Shown in pieces: positions 7,422 through 14,812 of a DNA stretch of 19,908 nucleotides. The stretch is taken from NCBI GenBank assembly GCA_045637485.1, contig JAZTZK010000178.1, forward strand, positions 1-19,908, written 5' to 3'. The translations under genes and the position numbers were made by a program. The number at the start of each line of letters is the position of its first letter. The stretch's first letter is position 1. The DNA is from UBA2862 sp045637485 (GTDB taxonomy: Bacteria; Bacillota; Clostridia; Christensenellales; Aristaeellaceae). The notes below the pieces were generated by a model. The model saw nothing but the letters and a program-made list of their open reading frames with translations. It searched no databases and was not told where the DNA came from.

Positions 7422-8114
7422 ATGGCGCGCAACAAATCCGGAGGCTTTAACAAGCTGTTGAATTTCATCGGCCTGGTGGACGATGAGGATACGCAGGATA
7501 CCTATGGCGAGGAATATTCCGGCGACAACTACGGTCGAAGGGCGGCCTATACGCCCGTGCGGCAGCCGCGCACAAACAGCGCCGCCGGCAGCCGCCAGGC
7601 CTCGGCCCGATCGAATACCCAGCGCCGCTTGCCGGAGAGCGCGAGCCGGTCCGGTCGCTACGACAGCCGGGCCCCAAGGGGCTATGACGACTACCGCACG
7701 GGCGAGCGCCGCACCGCGTCGCGCTTTGACGATTCGGGCTATACCGCCCCGCCCCGCCAGTCCTCCCGCTACAGCCAGCAGCCCGATCCCCGCTACGACA
7801 GCAGCAGGAACCTGCCCCAGCGGGTCAGCCCCCAGCGCCCCATGCGGGTCAGCCAGCGCTCCCGCACGGTGATGTACTCGCTGCATTCGCTGGAGGACTG
7901 CTGCGAGGTGATCGACCAGCTGATCGCCAACAACACCGTGGTGCTCACCATGGACGAGCTGGACGGCCACCTGCTCCAGAGGGCGGTGGACACCCTCTCC
8001 GGCGCGGTGTTCGCGCTGCACGCCAGCATCCGAAAGGCGTCGGACCGCACCTATCTGGTGGCGCCGATGTCGGTGGAGGTCAACGACACCTACGACATGG
8101 ACCGGAGGTTCTGA
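7422..8114 (+). CDS. sepF: Cell division protein SepF
   Basis: SepF links polymerised FtsZ to the membrane and supports septum formation. The 230 residues show a short N-terminal amphipathic helix (NKLLNFIGLVDD), the expected membrane anchor; a long disordered stretch of about 120 residues rich in Arg, Ser, Tyr, Gln and Pro; and the C-terminal FtsZ-binding domain from about 148 (RTVMYSLHSLEDCCEVID, NNTVVLTMDELD, LLQRAVDTLSGAVFAL, TYLVAPMSVEV). The linker makes it longer than the about 150 residues of the Bacillus subtilis protein; such long linkers occur in other GC-rich lineages. The start has AGGGGAAG directly upstream. It is followed by ylmG with 34 bases between. Confidence 0.94.
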   Translation: MARNKSGGFNKLLNFIGLVDDEDTQDTYGEEYSGDNYGRRAAYTPVRQPRTNSAAGSRQASARSNTQRRLPESASRSGRYDSRAPRGYDDYRTGERRTASRFDDSGYTAPPRQSSRYSQQPDPRYDSSRNLPQRVSPQRPMRVSQRSRTVMYSLHSLEDCCEVIDQLIANNTVVLTMDELDGHLLQRAVDTLSGAVFALHASIRKASDRTYLVAPMSVEVNDTYDMDRRF

Positions 8115-8148
8115 GAAGCCAGTCGATGCGAACGGAGGTGAAGGCGAG

Positions 8149-8436
8149 ATGGGCCTTTACGAGGTATTCTACGCGGGATACGTCTTCCTGCGGCTGATCA
8201 CGATGGCGATACTGGTCTACTGCGTGCTCAGCTGGTTCCGGCCCAATTTCCGGGCCTTCTACATCCTGGGGAACTTCATACGCCCCTTCGTCGCCCCGTT
8301 TCAGGGCCTGTCGATGAAGCTGCGCCGCTATTTCCAGGCGCCGGTGGACTTCTCCTACCTGTTTGCGATACTCGCCTACCAGCTGCTGGGGCGGCTCTGG
8401 TGGCGGCTGTACTACCTGCTGGCCCGGAGGTTCTGA
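8149..8436 (+). CDS. ylmG: YggT/YlmG family membrane protein
   Basis: This 95-residue integral membrane protein has two hydrophobic segments (about 8-28 and 68-90) separated by the conserved family region LSWFRPNFRAFYILGNFIRPFVAP. The Pro-Phe-containing stretch and the length are those of the YggT family, associated with division-cluster operons in Firmicutes and with thylakoid or nucleoid organisation in plastids and cyanobacteria; the molecular role is unknown. GGAGG stands nine bases before the start. Its TGA overlaps the ATG of ylmH by one base (TGATG), so the two are translationally coupled. Confidence 0.92.
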   Translation: MGLYEVFYAGYVFLRLITMAILVYCVLSWFRPNFRAFYILGNFIRPFVAPFQGLSMKLRRYFQAPVDFSYLFAILAYQLLGRLWWRLYYLLARRF

Positions 8437-9191
8437 TGGACGACGCGCTGGAAAAGCGGCTGAACGAGCTGGCGCTGCGGGCAAAGCACAGCGGCAGGGC
8501 CTGTTATACCCGCTTCCTGGAGCCTTCGGCGCTGGGCTTGTTGCGTATGGCGGCGGGCCGGGCGGGGGTTGAGGCGGCCCTGTGGGGCGGCTACGAGGGC
8601 GCTGAGCGCTGCGTGGCGGCGTTTCACTCGGCGGAGGCCCCCGAGGCGGGGGAATGGCCCCTGCTGGCGCTGCGGCTGCAATGGAACGGTAAATTCGCCA
8701 ATCCCGGCCATCGCGACCTGCTGGGCGCGGTGATGGGGCTTGGCATCGAGCGGGAGATGACCGGCGACATCGCCATGGGGGAATATCGCGGCGCCCCCTG
8801 CGCCTACCTGTTCGCGCTGGCGGAGGTGGCGGAGTACATCGCCGCCAACCTGGACAGCGCCGGTCGCGCGGCACTGAAGGTGAGCGTGGCGACGGAGGCA
8901 TTGCAGTTGACGCCCCCCGAGGGCGAGAGCCTGCGCCTGACAGTACAGCAGCAGCGGCTGGATGCTGTCCTGGCCGCCGCCTGTCGCCTGTCGCGCGGCG
9001 AGGCCCAGCAGCTGATTGCCGCGGGGCTGGTGAAGCTGAACCACGTGCCCCAGCTGCGGCCGGACGCCCGGCTGAGCGAGGGTGACCTGATCTCCGCCCG
9101 GGGCTATGGCCGGGTGCGGGTGACCGCCTTCCAGGGGGAATCCCGCCGGGGCCGGCAGGTGGTGCAGGTATTCCGCTACGGCGGTAAATAA
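8436..9191 (+). CDS. ylmH: YlmH, S4-domain RNA-binding protein
   Basis: The 251-residue protein has an N-terminal fold of about 165 residues containing ALWGGYEGAERC, GHRDLLGAVMGLGIEREMTGDI and the family's hydrophobic strands. A C-terminal S4 RNA-binding domain (about 168-238) follows, with QQRLDAVLAAACRLSRGEAQQLI, GLVKLNHV and EGDLISARGYGRVRV. YlmH has been reported to bind ribosomes and to be able to assist ribosome-associated quality control in a manner like RqcP. The start is ATG 8436, overlapping the ylmG stop with GGAGG five bases upstream; a longer frame from 8400 would lie inside ylmG. A 116-base gap follows before divIVA. Confidence 0.94.
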   Translation: MDDALEKRLNELALRAKHSGRACYTRFLEPSALGLLRMAAGRAGVEAALWGGYEGAERCVAAFHSAEAPEAGEWPLLALRLQWNGKFANPGHRDLLGAVMGLGIEREMTGDIAMGEYRGAPCAYLFALAEVAEYIAANLDSAGRAALKVSVATEALQLTPPEGESLRLTVQQQRLDAVLAAACRLSRGEAQQLIAAGLVKLNHVPQLRPDARLSEGDLISARGYGRVRVTAFQGESRRGRQVVQVFRYGGK

Positions 9192-9307
9192 TGTAATTCT
9201 AACGTCTCTATGCAGGAATTGGGCGCGGTTCCGGCGAAATACTCAAGGATAGAGTGGCGTTTGATTGTGAGAACCATTTACACCAGTGATGAAAGGACGG
9301 TATCGAC

Positions 9308-9856
9308 ATGGCGATCAGCGTGAAGGATATTCAGGAGAAGGAATTTGGCACCCAGGCGACGGGCGGCTATAACATCGAACAGGTCGACGATTTTCTGGAT
9401 GAGATTTCCGAGCAGATGACGAAGCTCGTGCGCGAGAACCTCGAGCTGAACCGGCAGGTCAAGTCTCTGGAGGCTGACGTGCTGGCGGCCCGCAGACAGG
9501 CGGCGGAGGCCGAGGCCCGCACGCCCGACTACAACGAGAAGGGCTACTTCCAGAACCTTCAGAACGCCATGCGCGAATCGCTGATCGGCGCCCAGCGCAT
9601 CGCGGACGAGACCACCGAGGAGGCCAACCGCAAGGCCCAGAAGACCGTCAGCGACGCCCAGGCCAAGGCCAGCGCCCTGGTGAGCAAGGCCCAGGAGGAG
9701 GCCGACGCCATTGCCGCCGAGGCCAAGAGCCAGGTGGACACCCTCGAGGCGCGCTATGAGTCCCTGAAGGCCGCCGCCGCCGCCTATAAGGCGGAGTTCA
9801 GCCGACTGCTGGATACCCAGGCCAACGCCCTGCGGGAGAGCAACGGGCTGTTCTGA
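9308..9856 (+). CDS. divIVA: Cell-pole/division protein DivIVA
   Basis: DivIVA binds negatively curved membrane at poles and septa and recruits partners. The N-terminal lipid-binding domain (1-60) shows SVKDIQEKEFGTQATGGYNIEQVDDFLDEI in divided form: KDIQEKEF, then GYNIEQVDDFLD, both standard family motifs. The rest (about 62-182) is a long Ala/Glu/Lys/Gln-rich coiled coil, with a Glu-rich linker around 65-75. Length (182) is typical. AAAGGACGG lies about eight bases before the start. No clear promoter is visible in the 116-base gap upstream. It ends the division cluster here; the ileS gene often found after it in Firmicutes is not present. Confidence 0.95.
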   Translation: MAISVKDIQEKEFGTQATGGYNIEQVDDFLDEISEQMTKLVRENLELNRQVKSLEADVLAARRQAAEAEARTPDYNEKGYFQNLQNAMRESLIGAQRIADETTEEANRKAQKTVSDAQAKASALVSKAQEEADAIAAEAKSQVDTLEARYESLKAAAAAYKAEFSRLLDTQANALRESNGLF

Positions 9857-9880
9857 TATCAGGGTCAATACGAAAAGTCG

Positions 9881-9952
9881 AAAAACCTTCGCTTCGCACC
9901 ATTCGACACGGCTTCCGCCACTGTCAGGATGGACGGGACGGAGGTTTTTTTG
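9881..9952 (+). terminator. Possible terminator of the division cluster
   Basis: AAAAACCTTCG (9881-9891) can pair with CGGAGGTTTTT (9939-9949) with one G-T pair, closing a 47-base loop, and is followed by a run of T. It lies 25 bases after the divIVA stop. The long loop makes it a less certain terminator than the one at 5200. Confidence 0.4.
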
Positions 9953-9994
9953 TGGGGGAGCGGAGGGATAACTTCTGATTTATCGCGAGGCGAC

Positions 9995-10227
9995 GAGGGA
10001 ACGGGGAACAGGGAGACGAGGGAACAGGGAACAGGGATAGTGGCTGCCGCGTGGATTACGAAATCGTATGGGCTGTATCGGCGACACCAGTGTCGCCGAT
10101 ACAGGGTTTTCTGGGATTCTTGCTTCGCTTTCGTCGCGGGAATGTATCCTTTGGCTTGGTTGTAACGTACCGTGCGCGGCTTATCCTGTTCCCTGTTGAC
10201 TGTTCCCTGTTCCCTTTGCACTATCCC
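9995..10227. repeat. Inverted clusters of GGGAACA-type short repeats
   Basis: On the + strand 9995-10041 contains several copies of GGGAACA or GGGAACG ending with GGGATAGTG. At 10184-10227 the minus strand carries the same words (GGGATAGTG, then three GGAACAG copies). The two clusters thus face each other around about 140 bases that include the palindrome at 10073. No gene with a ribosome site is seen between them. The remainder of the 9857-10289 gap shows only the two terminator candidates. Confidence 0.6.
10073..10104. repeat. Perfect 15-bp palindrome
   Basis: CTGTATCGGCGACAC (10073-10087) is repeated in inverse at 10090-10104 with only CA between. GGTTTT follows, so it might also stop + strand transcription. 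It is of the same type (GC-rich core, GTA/TAC ends) as the other intergenic palindromes. Confidence 0.7.
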
Positions 10228-10245
10228 ATGCGATTCCGCCATTCT

Positions 10246-10282
10246 CTCAAAATAAATCGGAGGGGGCTTATTGCCCCCTCCG
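10246..10282 (-). terminator. Intrinsic terminator of the leftward pilus operon
   Basis: On the minus strand CGGAGGGGGC, loop AATAA, GCCCCCTCCG (10258-10282) is followed by ATTTATTTTG. It starts eight bases after the pilin stop codon, the right place and direction to end the sortase-pilin transcript. Confidence 0.85.
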
Positions 10283-10289
10283 TTGGGTA

Positions 10290-13200
10290 TTACCGGGTTT
10301 TCTTCTTTTTCCGGCCCATGACGATGGCCATCACCAGGGCGAAGATGCCGGCTGCGCCGCAGATCCAGACCCAGACGGGAATCTGGTCGCCGGTGCCGAA
10401 CATGCCGTACAACGGCGTACCGTAGCCGAACATGTCGAACAGCTCTTCCAGTTCCTCGTCGCCCATATCCTCGAACTGCGGTACCGGTGTGCCGGTATTG
10501 CGATCGGGAATGTCTTCGGGCTTCTTGGGCACTGTGGGAACGTCTCCGTCGGGCGGTGGGGTCTCGTCGTCTGACGTGGGCGGCGGCGGCACGCTGCCGT
10601 CGATCAGGCTGTTGGTTACCGTCGTACCGTCGATGCGGGAGAAGTAACCGCTCACGCCATCCTCAATAACCTCGTAGGTGTAGATGTTGCCGAAGCCGTC
10701 GTCCACCGGCAGATGCTGGAAGGAGTAGTGCCAATCCGTGCCGGCGGTGACCACGCGACTGTCGATCTCTACGCCGTCGCGGTACAGGCGCACCGTGATG
10801 CTGATGGGTCGCTTGCCGCTGCTGTTGTTCTTGTCGTTCCAGATCTTATCGCCGGAGAGATCGGTGTAGCGTTCAGGCTCCCTCGGAATCAGCTTGTTGG
10901 TGATCGTCAGGCCGGAGACGGTGGACTCATAGTAGTTCACAGGCGACTCCTTGACGGTGTAGGCGATCTCATTGCCGTTTGCGTCAACCTTGGGCAGGTT
11001 GCTGAAGGTGTAAGTCCACTGGTTGCCGCTCTTGGTCCAGCTCGGCTTGGCGTCCACGGGAGAACCGTTCGCGTACAGCGTAACTTCGATGGAACCGGGA
11101 CGCACGCCGTGGACGTTGTTTTCATCGTCCCAGATCTTGGCGCCGCTGATCTCCGTGACCGGGGTGGGCGTCGGAGCGGGCGGCTCCGGCACACCGCCGC
11201 CGCCACCGCCGCCACCGCCGTCATCGGGCGTCGGAGAGGGCGTGGGCGTCGGAGTAGGCGTCGCACTGGGCGTGGGCGTAGGCGTCTCGCTCGGAGCGGG
11301 CGTGGGCGTCTCGCTCGGAGCGGGTGTGGGCGTGGCGCTCGAAGTGGGCGTGGGCGTCGGCGGGGTTTCAGGTTCGTTCACCACTGTCACGGAGGTCTTG
11401 TCATCAATGGAGATGTCATAGATCGTGGTGGTTACCAGCATGGTATGGTCTTCGTTCCAATCCGTAACAAGGGAGGCAGTCAGAACCACTGTATATTCGT
11501 GATCGGTTCCCTTGTAACCAGCCGGAGCCTTGGTTTCCTTCAGGGTCAGGGTGACGCTTTCTCCAGCCTTGGGCAGGTATTTTGCCAGGGCCTTGTCGCT
11601 GGTTGAGATGGAGAAGCTGTCAAGGGTCGGGCCGCCGTAGGTTGCGATTGCCGTTTTGCCGCTGTAAAGCGTAAACTCTGCGCCTTTGAGCGGCTGATCT
11701 GATCCGTCCACCTTGTGCACTGTCACATGGCGATAATCCTTATCAGATCCCGTTATAGGCTCGTTCGGCACTGAAAGCGTCTCTTCCTCTTCGCCGTCAA
11801 TGATGATACTGATGCTATAGATCGTCGTGACGACGAGTTTGGTGTGGTCTTTGTTCCAGGCCGTTGCCTTCTCGGCGGTTATTTCCACGGTATATTCAGC
11901 CCCGCTGCCCGTGTAGCCGGTCGGCGCACCGGTCTCCTTCAGCGTAAGCGTCTTGGTTTTGCCTATTGCCGGAAGGACTTTTTTCAGCTTCGGATTCGCC
12001 GTGCTGATTTCGAACTGGCCGCCGGTGAACGTCGTTACGGCTTTCCTGCCATCGTACAGCGTGAAGGTCGCGCCTTCGATCAGCTCGCTGCCGTCCGTCT
12101 TCGTTACCGTCACCTTGTCATCCTTCCGGTTCTCACCGGTGACCGGGTTGTTGACCACGTCCGCGGACTTTTTGCCATCGATCGTAATGGTGTAGGTCGT
12201 GGTGGTAACCAGCTTTGTGTGATTGTCGTTCCAATCCGTCGTTTCGGTGGCGGTGATCACGATCGCATATTCGGTGGTACTGCCCTTGTAGCCCGTGGGC
12301 ACACCGGTTTCCTTCAACGTCAGCGTCTTGGTTTCACCTGCCGCAGGAAGGAAATTTTTCAGCTTTGGATTCGCCGTGCTGATTTCGAACTTGCCACCGG
12401 TGAAGTCCGTTACGAAGGTCTTGCCATAGTACAGTTCGAAGGTCGCGCCGCTGAGCAATGCGCTGCCGTCCGTCTTCCGCACCGTCACATTGTCGTCCAC
12501 ACGCCTGACATCGGTGTTCGGGTGATTGACGACATCAATGGACTCTGCGTCATCGATTGTAATGGTATAGGTCGTAACCGTCACGTATACGCCGTTTACG
12601 ATCTCACCATTCTCGTTCACGCTTGTGGTGATGACCACCTTGCGGGGCGTTGAATCCAGCTTATAGCCCGTGGGGGCAATGGTTTCCACCAGATAGAGGG
12701 TCGTGCTCTCTTCGTCTGTTGTGGGCAGATAACTCGCCAACGCAGCGTCGTCGGTACTGATCTGGAAGCTGCCGTCCGTGACCGTGTACACGCCGCCGGG
12801 AACTTCCTCGTTAAGCTCTTTATCGGCGTACAGTACGAAGGTTGCGCCGTTCAGGTCCTGCCCCGCTTCATCCACCTTGTTCACCGTCACGGCATCGTGA
12901 ACGTAGCGCATTCCGGTATCGCGGGTGTTGGTGAAGGCGGCCGTCGAACCCACCTCAATCGTACCGGCTTCGCCGGTCGAGGAGGGAGTGAGGCCCTGGG
13001 TGTCAGCCTCGGTAACGATGTAGTCGACGCCATAGGGCAAACCGGTGATGGTGACGCTTTCGTCGCCCTTGACTTCGATTCCCTCAGCTACGCCGTTTTT
13101 GAAAACAACGGTACCGTTCGTGGTGTTCTTCCTGGCGTTCTTCTTGGCGTTTTTCCTGGTGTTCTTCCAGATGGCCTCAAAGGTTTGGCTGATATCCAGG

Positions 13201-13886
13201 ACCTTGCCGTCCTTCATCAGCGTCACGGTGAACTTGTAGGTCGCGTCGCGATCTGCCGCGTAGGGACTCACAACAGCCTTGCTGATGGTCAAATCGCCGG
13301 TGTAGGTGTACTTTATGGTAACATCATCACGCACGCGAAGCAAATCTGCCTGACCATCATTCCGATATGGGATCGTAAGGAGAGAGGCGTTCGCATTCAA
13401 GCCTGGGGGAGGGTTCGTCACTACGCCAAGATAGATGCCATCTGCCAGTCCTGTGAATATCGCAGAACCTTTTGATAGCACCTTTGTCTCCTTGTAATCG
13501 AACTTGTAATCCCCGTTGGCGATCTCTTCGGCCAAAGCATCCACAATCTCTTCCAATTCTTCCTTGGATTGTGTTTTGGTATCAAACTTAATGATCTTAC
13601 GACAATACGTGTCTAAACGTGTGTCGATGTCGAACTTCCATCCGGCAGCGGTATCTGGCGCAGGCACGCCAATTTTGTAGAGCGTATACTCTACATTGAT
13701 ACCTTCGGGCAGCTTATCCATATTCGCCAGCGTAAACGTCAGCCTGCCCTCACCGTTGTTGTTCTTTTTCGACTTCTTCGACGCCCCCAGGGCCCCGTAG
13801 GACGGCAGCATGCCCACCAGCAGGAGTGCGCACAACAGAAGCACCAGCAGTCGGCTGGTTCTTGAGTATCTGCTCATTCTCTTCAT
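10290..13886 (-). CDS. Large SpaA/Cna-B multidomain pilin-like surface protein
   Basis: The 1198-residue cell-wall protein starts at ATG 13886, where a signal peptide begins (RLLVLLLCALLLVGMLP). Order: N-terminal domain (48-195); an FctA/Spy0128-like isopeptide domain (197-323; K in TISK, E in VTEAD, N in FTNTR); four SpaA-type domains at about 333-456, 466-580, 591-710 and 721-839, each with the isopeptide trio (Lys of VTVxKxDG, Glu of KETxAPTGY or VETIAPTGY, Asn of VVNxP or VPNEP); a Pro/Thr repeat linker with nine glycines (841-909); two Cna-B domains (911-1000, 1007-1095; KIWDD/KIWND to TNKL/TNSL); a Pro/Asp linker; and a C-terminal anchor with TGD, hydrophobic segment and RKKKKTR tail. 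The sorting motif reads MFGTG, not LPxTG. The pilin Lys motif (YPK) is not seen; VTIKYTY lies at its place. Probably the shaft or anchor pilin of the adjacent sortase. Confidence 0.9.
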   Translation of the reverse strand: MKRMSRYSRTSRLLVLLLCALLLVGMLPSYGALGASKKSKKNNNGEGRLTFTLANMDKLPEGINVEYTLYKIGVPAPDTAAGWKFDIDTRLDTYCRKIIKFDTKTQSKEELEEIVDALAEEIANGDYKFDYKETKVLSKGSAIFTGLADGIYLGVVTNPPPGLNANASLLTIPYRNDGQADLLRVRDDVTIKYTYTGDLTISKAVVSPYAADRDATYKFTVTLMKDGKVLDISQTFEAIWKNTRKNAKKNARKNTTNGTVVFKNGVAEGIEVKGDESVTITGLPYGVDYIVTEADTQGLTPSSTGEAGTIEVGSTAAFTNTRDTGMRYVHDAVTVNKVDEAGQDLNGATFVLYADKELNEEVPGGVYTVTDGSFQISTDDAALASYLPTTDEESTTLYLVETIAPTGYKLDSTPRKVVITTSVNENGEIVNGVYVTVTTYTITIDDAESIDVVNHPNTDVRRVDDNVTVRKTDGSALLSGATFELYYGKTFVTDFTGGKFEISTANPKLKNFLPAAGETKTLTLKETGVPTGYKGSTTEYAIVITATETTDWNDNHTKLVTTTTYTITIDGKKSADVVNNPVTGENRKDDKVTVTKTDGSELIEGATFTLYDGRKAVTTFTGGQFEISTANPKLKKVLPAIGKTKTLTLKETGAPTGYTGSGAEYTVEITAEKATAWNKDHTKLVVTTIYSISIIIDGEEEETLSVPNEPITGSDKDYRHVTVHKVDGSDQPLKGAEFTLYSGKTAIATYGGPTLDSFSISTSDKALAKYLPKAGESVTLTLKETKAPAGYKGTDHEYTVVLTASLVTDWNEDHTMLVTTTIYDISIDDKTSVTVVNEPETPPTPTPTSSATPTPAPSETPTPAPSETPTPTPSATPTPTPTPSPTPDDGGGGGGGGGVPEPPAPTPTPVTEISGAKIWDDENNVHGVRPGSIEVTLYANGSPVDAKPSWTKSGNQWTYTFSNLPKVDANGNEIAYTVKESPVNYYESTVSGLTITNKLIPREPERYTDLSGDKIWNDKNNSSGKRPISITVRLYRDGVEIDSRVVTAGTDWHYSFQHLPVDDGFGNIYTYEVIEDGVSGYFSRIDGTTVTNSLIDGSVPPPPTSDDETPPPDGDVPTVPKKPEDIPDRNTGTPVPQFEDMGDEELEELFDMFGYGTPLYGMFGTGDQIPVWVWICGAAGIFALVMAIVMGRKKKKTR
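11160..11372 (-). repeat. Low-complexity Pro/Thr and poly-Gly linker repeats
   Basis: Short GGCGTGGGCGT/CTCGGAGCGG units on the + strand encode TPTP and PSETPTPA units, followed in the protein by a run of nine glycines coded by a CCGCCACCGCCG-type stretch (11193-11222). The linker joins the SpaA array to the two Cna-B domains. Confidence 0.85.
11370..12890 (-). repeat. Four tandem SpaA-domain repeats
   Basis: Units at about 12519-12890, 12147-12491, 11757-12116 and 11370-11726 encode homologous domains of about 115-125 residues. The second and third are the closest: both contain ISTANPKLK and TKTLTLKETG, and their DNA is alike over long stretches, for example around 12366-12389 and 12006-12029. 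This suggests a recent duplication of that pair. Confidence 0.8.
13123..13170 (-). repeat. Four 12-base tandem repeats coding a Lys/Asn-rich insert
   Basis: Four consecutive 12-base units (GTGTTCTTCCTG, GCGTTCTTCTTG, GCGTTTTTCCTG, GTGTTCTTCCAG on the + strand) encode KNT-RKNA-KKNA-RKNT in reverse, about residues 240-255 of the pilin-like protein. The insert sits within the FctA-like domain, in a loop before the strand GTVVFKNGV, and is unusually basic. Confidence 0.85.
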
Positions 13887-13951
13887 CTTACAACACGCTC
13901 CAATTACTGTATTGAATCGCAAATGCTTGCAAATATACCCACAAGTTGTTG

Positions 13952-13967
13952 GCTCTGCCGTCAGAGC
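13952..13967 (-). other. Small hairpin between sortase-like gene and pilin gene
   Basis: GCTCTG/CAGAGC with a 4-base loop overlaps the stop codon of the sortase-like gene, 66 bases before the pilin ATG. With no T-run it may be a processing or attenuation point that lets the pilin be made in a different amount from the enzymes. No convincing promoter is seen in this gap. Confidence 0.35.
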
Positions 13968-14809
13968 TTCATGTGACGCCGCCTGAGGCGGCGAATCGCC
14001 CGCCTGAAGCACTCGATGACCGCCAGCAGCGCCAGGCCCGCTACGGCGACGGGGGCCGCCAGCATGAGCTCCGGCACGCCGCTGGGAAGCGTCATGGAAT
14101 CGTCAACGGGCCTCACGCTTTGCCGGGGAACGCGTCGGGCGCGCACCACCAGCCGGTCATCGGCCCCGGTTTGGGCTACCAGCGCGCATTCCTCGTCGCC
14201 CTCGTCTCTCTCGAGTTCGCTCAGCGCCTGGGGGGACAGCGTGGCGACCTGGAATACCTCATAGGTCGCCGTATCCTGCAGCACGCGCAGGAAAAAGCAA
14301 TCTCCGGGCATCAGTCGTTCCAGGCCTGCCAGAGGCTTGAAAAACCGCTCGGATGTGGCGTACAGCAGGCAGGGCCCGCTCTCGCCGCCCGAAGGCAGCC
14401 GGCTGGCGGGCGCATGGGCCAGCCGCGCGACCTTGGCTTCGCCGCCGTGGTACACGGCCAGGGATACGCCCAGCTTGGGCGCCTCCAATACCGCCATCAC
14501 CCCGTCGCCCGTCGGATTCAGCAGCGATTCATAGGAATCGGCGTCGTCCGCTGGCGCGGGGTCGGTCGCGGCGGGGGCGTAGGGATCCGTCCAGGGGGCG
14601 CTGTCCAGCGCCCAGTTGTAATCCTGGGCCTGCGCCAGCATCGTGTCGCAGTCCGACAGGCTGAGACTGTCTGTCGCGGCCCGGTAGCCGGATGCCGCCT
14701 GCGCGTTTTCCCACAGACGAATCTGCCGGACGACGGCGGGGACCGCGATGAACGCGGCCAGGGCGGCCACCAGCGCGATGGACAAAAGGGTCAACAGAAA
14801 TCTCTTCAT
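13961..14809 (-). CDS. Sortase-fold protein lacking catalytic His and Cys (pseudosortase)
   Basis: The 282-residue protein has the class C sortase layout: N-terminal membrane segment (about 4-27), sortase domain (about 92-228), a C-terminal membrane segment (about 246-266) and a basic tail. It aligns along its length with the intact sortase at 15544: LLNPTGDGVMAVLEAPKLGVSLAVYHG corresponds to MLNLTGSGIMGYIEIPKINCSLPIYHG (in pieces LLNPTGDGVM and PKLGVSLAVYHG). Where the intact enzyme has SGHRGLP, this one has YATSERF (Thr152 at the His position). Where it has LVTCTPFG, this one has LVAQTGAD (Gln213 at the Cys position). The Arg (Arg219 in DRLVVRARR) and a lid-like WTDPY (73-77) remain. It should not catalyse transpeptidation; a scaffold, chaperone or regulator role is inferred. 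It starts three bases after the preceding gene (TGA TAT ATG) and 74 bases precede the pilin start. Confidence 0.85.
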   Translation of the reverse strand: MKRFLLTLLSIALVAALAAFIAVPAVVRQIRLWENAQAASGYRAATDSLSLSDCDTMLAQAQDYNWALDSAPWTDPYAPAATDPAPADDADSYESLLNPTGDGVMAVLEAPKLGVSLAVYHGGEAKVARLAHAPASRLPSGGESGPCLLYATSERFFKPLAGLERLMPGDCFFLRVLQDTATYEVFQVATLSPQALSELERDEGDEECALVAQTGADDRLVVRARRVPRQSVRPVDDSMTLPSGVPELMLAAPVAVAGLALLAVIECFRRAIRRLRRRHMKL

Positions 14810-14812
14810 ATA

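Noticed and set aside
9857..9952. T-box leader, since ileS often follows divIVA
   Set aside because: No T-box core sequence or downstream aminoacyl-tRNA synthetase gene is present.
10184..10227. CRISPR-like or IS terminal repeats in the divIVA-pilin gap
   Set aside because: The repeat words are only 7-9 bases, no spacer pattern or transposase is present, so only a repeat cluster is reported.
9865..10242. Minus-strand open frame of 125 codons after divIVA
   Set aside because: It runs through the GGGAACA repeats, the palindrome and the terminator candidate, and has no ribosome site or recognisable domain.
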